Assembly (NCBI RefSeq): GCF_026151205.1
Contig: NC_087076.1
Coordinates: forward strand, 13,501,675-13,565,674
Direction of reading: 5' to 3'
Length of the DNA stretch: 64,000 nucleotides
Origin: Bolinopsis microptera
Lineage: Eukaryota > Ctenophora > Tentaculata > Lobata > Bolinopsidae
Positions 56,275-64,000 of the stretch are shown one piece after another (the stretch's first letter is position 1; each line of letters starts with the position of its first letter). Made by a program: the position numbers and the translations under genes. The notes under the pieces were generated by a model, which had not been told where the DNA came from, searched no databases, and saw nothing but the letters and a program-made list of their open reading frames with translations.

Positions 56275-58935
56275 TTATTTCACCTTTGGTGGATCAGTTG
56301 GAAACCATTTATGTAACAACCGATCAAGGGCATTTATATCCCGATCTATCCATCTACATAAGATTATTGTCGTTACTCTTTTAGCGTTGGGAATCCCATC
56401 TACTATTGTATCCATCCATCTTCTCAGGGTGCGTAATTGCACACTGAAATTATTTTTAATTTAAAACAGGAAGTTTCATAATTTGGAATGTGCCATATAG
56501 ATAATAATTACGACTTGTCTGCAGGTTGAGGTAACGGTCACAAGATGAGATATAATAAACAACCACTCGGTGTGAAGAGGCCACCAGTATATAATGAAAA
56601 TTGTTTAAATGTGGTCGTTATTTACAAATCATTGGCGGAAATAAACCTAATCGGGCTTAGTGCTGAAGCTTGGAGATGCTTACATTGATTATAACTTTAT
56701 GAATCTTCAGATCAAGCTCTATTAGGTCGGGAAACATATGCTAGAATTTGCGGGGAAATTTACAAACGATTTGAAAATGTATGCTTACTTGACGCAACTG
56801 TCTTTCAAGGTTTGGGTTGTAGCTCCAGATCCTAGGCAAGGCATTGCTATTGACTTGTAACCATGCTTCACCAAGGTATTGAGGATGTTGAGATAACATT
56901 GTTCCAGTTGTTCAAATTCCGTGGTTGTGTGACAGGTCGGGGGTACCACAATATGAAATACATTATAACTTGGCAGCTCGAATCCTTCTGTCTCAACCAG
57001 CTCTGTTACCTGAAAATCACCGCGATGAAGTTTATATATTAGGACGCAATGAAACTACCGGACCACGATATATGGGGACTTGCCACCCCATGGCAACATT
57101 AAAATATATCGACTCTGTCTCTGTTACATTGTTCCCTGTTAATATAAAACTCCGTTACAAAATGAACTGGGATCTGGCAATACTACACCTTAGTTCGATA
57201 AAATATGATAAAGTAATGTAAATATAAAGTAATGTAAATATAAAGTAATGTAAATATAAAACTGACGTTCAAAAACTCTACTTTAATCTAAAATTGCTAC
57301 AGGACAATAATTGATGTTTTAAGTAGAAAACAGAAACATTCCGCAATTGTTGCACAATCGTTAATCGGATGATTAATCGCTTTCAGTTTTCCTAATTACG
57401 AAACGTAAACAGAATACGGCGAGTTGATTAATTGCTTGTACGGCTTGGCATGCACCCCCTCAACCGATGAAATGATGGGTCGGGCAGCGACTGACAACGA
57501 ATTGCAGAATGTACGGAATGGCCGAAAGTAAAAACTAATTATTGACCAATTAACAATTTTTTTTCAATTCCATGACTAAACGTGGAAAACACCAAATCTG
57601 TTTTACTTTTAGGTCTTACGAACGGATTGGTTCTAAAAATAGTTATTGCCGTTTTAACCATTAAAAGTCTAACAGTAACATTGCAAATTTAATATTTTCA
57701 AATCTCTGCTTGCAAATTTGCGGTTTAATCAAGCACACAATTTGGAGCATAAAAATCGTACCGATGTGCTACTATTTATCGGGAAAATTAAATAGTTTTC
57801 CTCACTTGTTTTGGTCCAAGTTGTCTGGCAGTTCTGCTTAACTCAGGACCTGCCTGATAATAAACAGCCTTCATGCCTGTGGGAGCGATGCTTTTAGAAC
57901 AACTCAGCGTGATGACGTCACATTCTAGTTCAGATATACTGCCGTCGTGGATGAAGATTCTCTTGTTAACTTTGAAGTCAGGTACGGCATCATCTAGACC
58001 GGGAGGAAAGGATGGGATCTCCCCTGCCAGTATAAGTGCGGTTAGATTTGATGTAAGTGATGTGTACTATTTATTGGTACAAATGAGAATTACAACTATA
58101 AAATTAGTTAACTAGTTAATAACAACTACACTTACCATTGGCATTATATCGATTATGGTACTGATTTGCTCACTGTATTATATCATCACAAAATAGTATT
58201 AGTACACCGTAGACAATTATATTGTCTATAAAAACTATTCAACTTTATGTTCATGTAGAGAAATCATACACGTATTTCAAAGTATTAAAGATAATGAATA
58301 ATGATAATACAAGTTAACTTCATGTTCAGTCATGAGCTGTCTGGCCCAGTTCTTTCTGGAGACACTCCAGGAACTTCCAGATTGTTAAATTGGAACATGA
58401 GGGGAGCATGCTGTTGAACCTGTAGTGGCGTAGTGCTATTCCTTTGCTATGTTGCTGGATCGTGGAAGGAGAAGAGCTGTAGTGTTGTGTTGATTCCATC
58501 TATAATTGTGAGCGAATATAGGATTTCGGTAGGAGGGTCCAAGCCCCAAGTGTACTCGTAGTTACAATGACAAGGAATCATGTAATGCATAATTTTGACA
58601 ATAACGAGTTTTTCTGTTGCCCCTAGGGTCGGCTGTCTCCGTGCCACACGAGATCATTACAGAGTGCCATGGTTTGAAACATAGGCAGTCGAGATCTCTA
58701 AGTCTAATTGAGGCGGCCATAAATAAAACCTACAAACAAAGTAGAGGACTTAGATAAGAAAGACCGAGCCTCAAAAGCAAAAACTCGCCCTATAGTTAAA
58801 AAGCTGTGGCAGTATTTCAGTAAAAGTGGACGAACCTGCAGCAGCGTAGTGAACCCAGTGCATCACCTCCGACTCACATTTACCACAAACTGATTTTAGA
58901 GTTCTGCGCTTCTCATTACCGTCTCCTACACCCAT
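56275..58935 (-). CDS. Macro-domain protein B with N-terminal Cys/His module
   Basis: Four exons: 58935-58836, 58023-57806, 57009-56789, 56443-56275, continuous phase, 235 residues. The start MGVGDGNEKRR is the only in-frame ATG before the module. C-G-K-C-x5-H-W-V-H matches gene A exactly in spacing. Macro-type segments: VNKRIFIHDGSISELECDVI, GFELPSYNVFHIVVPPT, LVKHGYKSIAMPCLGSGA and TTIILCRWIDRD...KWFP. As in A, the usual ANSS..GGGG loop is replaced by unrelated text. Exon 2 is 218 nt, exactly the sum of A's exons 2 and 3 (141 + 77), so the pair differs by one intron. The tandem arrangement indicates local duplication. Confidence 0.82.
57035..57128 (-). repeat. Dispersed repeat copy (inverted relative to 8705-8795)
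   Basis: Reverse-complemented, this block matches 8705-8795 closely (TGTTGCCATGGGGTGGCAAG, CGTGGTCCGGTAGTTTCATT). It lies in intron 2 of macro gene B, 25 bp before the exon 3 acceptor. Confidence 0.8.
57209..57262. repeat. 17-bp tandem repeat
   Basis: Three copies of AAAGTAATGTAAATATA in intron 2 of macro gene B, adjacent to the dispersed repeat. Confidence 0.85.
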
Positions 58936-61900
58936 AACCGCACTTTTTACTTGGTAGCACTAATTGAACTTGTGTTTTCATCATAGACTTATGTTTCAAA
59001 ACGTTTTATAAATTGTAATAGTGAGTCAGCAGTAAGCGCATGACAAGAGCATGCAGGACGCTCTACTAGAGACTATCAGCTTTAATTTCATCAGTTCTTT
59101 TAGTTTCACTAGTTCAATACAACTGCAAATGCACAACTGTAAATAAATTCAAAATCACAGCACAAATCTGAAATCAACAGAAATGACGAATCTATAGTGT
59201 ACAAAGCTAAGTTATAGTTTCGTTTTGTTCAATGTATACTACTGTGTACTGTTGCAACTTGCATGTTAAATTACCTCAGATTATCATGGACGCGATGTTA
59301 TTGGCAATCTTCTATCCGTTATAGTTGTACGGAATTAAGGTTTATTACTGTTAGAATTAGATATCAGCAGGTAAAATGAAACAATAAGGTAAGTTATAGA
59401 ACTCCTGACCAAACGAGTGCCGAAGGCACGATTTTTGTCAGGAGTTCTATAAATTGCTTATGGTACGGCACAAGACAACAGTCTTGGGAACATTTTCCGA
59501 CAAAAATTTTGAAATTTGGTGCCTTTTAACCGTGTCAAATTGGCAAAAAACTGTAACTTCTTCCGACACAAAGTGTTCATTGTCCAATGTCCAATGAGCA
59601 TCCTGCCATGCTGCTACCATCGTGTTACTCTCGTGGTGCCACATGACAGCTTACCTAACTGCTATTGGACAGCGCACGTTTGTCACGTGACGATTTGATT
59701 ATTGATACTTATTGAGAACTGTATTTCATAGATCACATTTATTGAGTACAGTACTGAATAAATGTTAAATTCCTGTTAAATTCCTTTATGAAAGTAATTC
59801 CTTAGCGATAGATACTCCTCTAATTTCCAACGATTACAGTGACATTTCAAGCTTGACTCAACCCTTGCTGTTCTCTCAAACAGTCAAACTATTAGGATGT
59901 GAATTGTGAATCTAATTTTGCTTGAGCATGAAATCCAGCCCTTCTCGCTGGCTAATATAGATCACGTTATCTATCAGCTGACTGTACCTCGTGACTGCGT
60001 CACTCGGTTACCACGTGCCCGACAAACTGGTGCCGTACCATAACAGTGTTTATTTCTGATGCTGGGAGCACTGGAAGAAAGGTGCAACTACAAGAGTATC
60101 ATCAGTTTCATTACACGGCTGATCTCTATAAATTGAAGCTGATAAAATATTCAAGATCCCAATGATACTGTGAAGTAATCAGTTATAGACATCATAAAAC
60201 AAAGTAATTATATACATAATTATATTATGATTTATGATTATATAAATAAAAAAGCAACAGATTGAGAGGGAGAGCAAAGTAAGAAAACATGAATATAGAG
60301 TGTGTATGAGAAATCATGATCTGATTCAATAAGTGACACTGTTGTTGCTATGACAACGAATGTTGATGTAGGGGTATCCAATATTTCCATAATTAACGGT
60401 TAGAAAAGTAAAAGTAGGACACTCTTTGGTTTATCCTTATCAGTGCATTCGTGAGTTACTGTTGTTGGGATGAAGCTGTATTTTTTTTGGAGGGGGGGGG
60501 GGGGGGTTTGGGTGGGGGTGGCCACCTGAGTTTTGGGAGTGCTCAACATGCCTCATGTCCACATTTTCACTCCGCTACCTATTTCATGGTAGCAGAGGTC
60601 CACTATTATCAGTGCAGATCTCAAGAGAAGATGCACACATGGTACAGACTTCACCTTTTTTCAATAGTTTGAGGCTGATCTATAGATTCCTTCTCTATAT
60701 AGTGACAGCACAATTTAGTGGCAAGCATCCTATAATGACTTGCCATTTTATGGTGTTTTAACTATATACAACACAACAACATATATTGGCACGTGTCATA
60801 GCTCTGTTATTATACTGGCTTTAAAATGTCGCTAAACATAATGTGCAATGTTTAACGCAAATTATACTGGTATGATCAAAGTTCGGAATTCATGAGAAAC
60901 TTGAAGTTGACGTACGATACAGGGGAATTACTCAATAACAGTGTTTGGTTCGATTGGGGTTTCAATTGTTTGTTTTTTGGATACGTTAAATACATTCTAT
61001 GGACAGTGATCATAAAAGGGAATGAAATAAATTTTGGTAGATTGGAATCAACCAAACGATTGGCTGATGAGGCAACTTCAGAAATGTAAAACAACAGGAG
61101 ACTGCACAGCACCGAAAGAATGCTTCAGATTGTGAAATATTGTCTGTATTTATTTTGTACTTTGAATAACACATTGATAAAAACGCAGCATTGCAATTAG
61201 GACAAGAACTTCAGAAAACTATTTTATATCCACATCACAACTGTCAAGATAAATAAAAATCGTTCCCAATCATTCATATATGAAACCCTTCTGTCATTTT
61301 CATAAAATAAATAATACTAAATAACTGATGATTTCTCCTGTATACTGCAGCTATTACATTACATTTCATAGGTTTTCGTTGCTATTTGAGTTTTCAAAAG
61401 CTCTCTACCTGCTTCAAAAAAAGCCATCTATATATTTCGATGCATGCGATAATAATGCAACTAATTTCTATTCAATGTAATGTATTTATAATCAATATCG
61501 ATAGCAGGACGTATTCAACAAAATCTATGAGTTTTAGTAGTGGAACAGCAATACTAAGGTAATGGGACTACTACGATCAGACTTCATTATAAAATCTATG
61601 AGTCTCTAAACTCTGATTAAAACTTGTACAATTTGATAAATATATTATAAAAACAAAATTATCAGAACTTATTTAACGAATTTTTAACGAATTTTCAATC
61701 TAGCACTAGCGTTTTCTAACGTTCCTTGAAGTCGAATTTTTTAATACAAGCTTCCATTCACAGGATAGCCAGTTACCTGGCAACGCCCGCTCGTGATGCT
61801 TCTCCAAGCTCACACAAGTGTCAGCAAGGAGGAAGATATTCATGTATTTCTGCACGAGGAGCCCATCACAGCTACCAACAATTAATTTGTTTCCAAGGCT

Positions 61901-62070
61901 TAGGCCGCGTACCATTTTGTGCTAAGCAACACCATGGTTTGGTAATTGATCATTCTTTGAAGTTGACTTGTATTCTAAATCATCTGTGAATTCTTAATTT
62001 CTCTCAAAAGTACAATTTCAACTCTGATTGTGACAACAATTCCCAATTCTCGACGATAAACTGCAAAATT
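58936..62070. other. Spacer between macro gene B and the HECT gene
   Basis: AT-rich, with a hairpin at 59394-59452, a G-rich patch at 60490-60523 and a CCAAT plus E-box pair near 59660-59695 (ATTGG ... GTCACGTGAC). Frames near 60.9 and 61.7-61.9 kb on both strands are short and show no domain I recognise. Macro gene B's promoter should lie at the left end. Confidence 0.45.
59394..59452. repeat. Perfect 16-bp inverted repeat with GTGCCGAAGGCAC core
   Basis: TTATAGAACTCCTGAC and its exact reverse complement flank 27 bp containing the inner stem GTGCC-GAA-GGCAC. The same core occurs in the hairpin at 2875-2887. Confidence 0.8.
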
Positions 62071-63987
62071 TTAGCTGAAAACGAATCCCTTGGAGCCGTA
62101 GCGGATAGCTATTAACAATTGTTTCTTCATGATCTCCTGAGAAGAGTACGGAGGTAAGGACAGTTGGTTAAAACAGGTGGCAGCAGTAGGTAGGCTAGTG
62201 TCCATCTCACCATAACCAGAGACCAGGGTAAACCTGTAAGTTCGAGAGAGTTTACACGAGGAAACTATTGTTGATTATAAATTACCATGTGACTGATAAT
62301 ATATATCACTTTATTTGTGATCGATTGTAAAAATTAACTAGATAAAACTTAGAGAATCGACAAAAGTTTCGTAAGAAAGTGATACAAAAAGATCGATCTT
62401 AATATCAGTAAATAACACGTACTTCTTGGAGAGATAAGCGAAACCACCAGAGGGGAGGCTCGACAATCCAGTAGCAAAATGTAGCAGAGATTGTCTATCC
62501 TCAGCGCTGAAACTCTCGACACATCTCCAGAAATTTGTCTTAGTTTCCTGTAAACAGATCTCGTGAGAATGTTGCAGACCTGGTGATACAGGTGGCACGT
62601 GATTGTTTTGACATGTTGCAGTGGTTCGGGGTTATAATTGGTCAATGCTGGACGCTGATTGGTTAATCACTGCAACGTGTCAGAAACAAATAGGGTTCAT
62701 CTTCCCACCAGCACCCATAAAACTTAAATTATGTGTGTGACACGTGTAGTGCACACGTGCCGGGTAGTGCACACGTGCCGGGTAGTGCACACGTGCCGGG
62801 TAGTGCACACGTGCCGGGTAGTGCACACGTGCCGGGTAGTGCACACGTGCCGGGTAGTGCACACGTGCTGGGTAGTGCACACGTGCCGGGTAGTGCACAC
62901 GTGCTGGGTAGTGCACACGTGCTGGGTAGTGCACACGTGCCGGTTAGTGTACACGTGCCTCAGATCATAATCATACGATAATTCCAGCTAGCACTCTCTT
63001 ATTTCCATTAATTGCCCAGGGTTCAGATTGAAAACTGCTGGAAATTTGTCTACCTGTGTAATCCTTTCGTGATTAGTATTATTCATCCAATCAGTTAGGT
63101 TCAATGTTAGCTCCCCACAAATAAGTGCACCCAATTCTCTAGCAGTAAGTAGTTCCTTAAATTTGGATGGGAATATCCTGTCGAATCCCGCCTTTAGCTC
63201 TTTCAGCTCCAGGTTTGGAAAATCGTAAAGAGCCCTCCCTTTTAGTACCATATAACTGAAAAAAAAAAAGTTGATTGAGTAAAAACAATTTCGGATTAAA
63301 ATAGTGGAATAATAAGTAAAGTAAAGGTTATATATATATATATGTCTGAAAGGTTACATATTATTGATACTGATAGTTGGATAATATCCGGTTGTATATT
63401 ATATGTCTGAAAAGATTAAATTCCTCTTCAAACGTTAAATTACCGATTCTTATCAGTTTCAAATTCTCCGGTGTTGACAGTGGATAGTGGAACTACGATA
63501 GCTTCCTTGGTAAAGGGATCCATAATGGTTTCAAAAAGTTCAAGCTCCAACTCACGAAAATCCTGGTAAGGATCATAGTTATCATCAAATAGTGGTTCAG
63601 ATAATTTTCAGTGGTATTCGTCAATAAAAAGCTGATATTTGAAGTGCAGATCTGAATACTTGTGGGGAGGGAACAACATATTTTTCAAGTGACAGTGATT
63701 AATTAATAAGCGACCAGAATTGACCAATTATAACCGAACGTCATAGTCACGTGCCAAAAGAAATATGGTTCACCTCCTCACCAGTCTCCAGATCTATAAA
63801 TTGTCAATCATGTTCCACAGTACCTTAGGTTCTACTTCGTTGATTGAATTAAATAAGCTTTTATCGGTTCTTTCCAGATCAAGCAGCACGTTTTTTCGTT
63901 CATTTAACACAAATTTGTAAATGTATTCGGCTAAGTTGAGGCCCAAGGGTACGTTGTTCAGTACTGCTCTAGCCAACATCTGTCCCA
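62071..63987 (-). CDS. HECT-domain E3 ubiquitin ligase, C-terminal five exons (5' part beyond window)
   Basis: Exons: 63987-63824, 63562-63444, 63255-63054, 62547-62423, 62233-62071, continuous phase, about 257 residues. The first has a normal acceptor (TTTAG), so more exons lie beyond 64000. GQMLARAVLNNVPLGL starts within the HECT N-lobe. Then come DRIFPSKFKELLTARELGAL and ICGE, DWMNNT, FWRCVESFSAEDR, LLHFATGLSSLPSGGF, and the C-lobe active site LPTAATCFNQLSLPPYSS with the thioester Cys. The C-terminus ends GFVFS, close to the usual Phe near the end. The enzyme accepts ubiquitin from an E2 on that Cys and passes it to substrate. The subfamily cannot be assigned without the N-terminus. Confidence 0.92.
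62741..62957. repeat. 18-bp minisatellite carrying an E-box in every unit
   Basis: About twelve units of TAGTGCACACGTGCCGGG with few variants (GCTGGG, GTTAGTGTAC). Each contains CACGTG, for 13 sites in 217 bp. It lies in a HECT intron. Because 18 is a multiple of three all frames stay open, but this is repeat structure, not coding. Confidence 0.92.
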
Positions 63988-64000
63988 CTAAATTATACCT

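Noticed and set aside
58447..58647. 66-codon minus-strand frame in macro gene B intron 1
   Set aside because: It does not connect in phase with flanking exons, which join each other directly and match the paralogue.
61706..61989. Overlapping frames on both strands near the HECT gene
   Set aside because: The minus-strand reading looks mildly protein-like, but it has no clear acceptor/donor pair in phase and no family match I can name.
62735..62960. Possible CRISPR-like array (regular short repeats)
   Set aside because: The repeats are contiguous 18-mers without unique spacers, in an animal intron. It is a minisatellite.
62680..62981. Four repeat-coding frames on both strands (HYPARV, VHTCRV and so on)
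   Set aside because: All derive from the 18-bp E-box minisatellite inside a HECT intron.

Overview
The window is nuclear DNA from an animal. It is AT-rich and intron-dense, its splice junctions are ordinary GT..AG, and its genes are typically metazoan: NOG1/GTPBP4, UFC1, a HECT ubiquitin ligase, GDAP2-like macro-domain proteins, a membrane-anchored penicillin-acylase-family enzyme and pentraxin/LamG-like secreted proteins. Decayed non-LTR retrotransposons, TA-flanked inverted-repeat elements and long poly-G/poly-C runs fill introns and spacers. The sequence does not fix the phylum. An early-branching or other invertebrate is a reasonable guess, not a conclusion.

Layout. 1-1.27 kb: spacer with a retrotransposon tail. 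1.28-10.4 kb (+): seven-exon penicillin-acylase-family gene; its fifth intron holds a 2.9-kb inverted-repeat element carrying about 2.1 kb of TCC-rich satellite. 10.4-14.2 kb: spacer. 14.2-23.3 kb (+): 13-exon NOG1, with a TA-flanked element in intron 4 that carries an intact 123-codon ORF. 23.6-24.7 kb (+): five-exon UFC1, starting 301 bp after the NOG1 stop. 25.4-49.9 kb (-): a seven-exon gene for an unrecognised acidic, Gln/Val-rich type I membrane protein. 53.8-58.9 kb (-): two tandem macro-domain genes sharing a compact Cys/His N-terminus. 62.1-64.0 kb (-): last five exons of a HECT E3 ligase that runs off the right edge.

The most striking structure is in the 20.4-kb second intron of the minus-strand membrane-protein gene. 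On the opposite strand it holds five tandem copies of a secreted-protein gene: signal peptide, pentraxin/LamG-like domain, then a heptad coiled coil dense in N-glycosylation sequons, and a separate short last exon. Copies 2 and 5 look intact. Copies 1, 3 and 4 carry a frameshift, an insertion, and a deletion plus a stop codon respectively. Differences between copies cluster in one patch of the pentraxin-like domain, and coiled-coil length changes by whole repeats. A non-autonomous hAT-like element (8-bp target duplication) and a nearly complete LINE have inserted between copies 3 and 4.

A second recurring pattern is short tandem duplication covering an intron's 3' splice site and the first bases of the exon. 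It occurs at three exons: two in NOG1 and one in a macro gene.

All exon models were built by hand from splice consensus, reading-phase continuity and family similarity. No alignment or database search was run.
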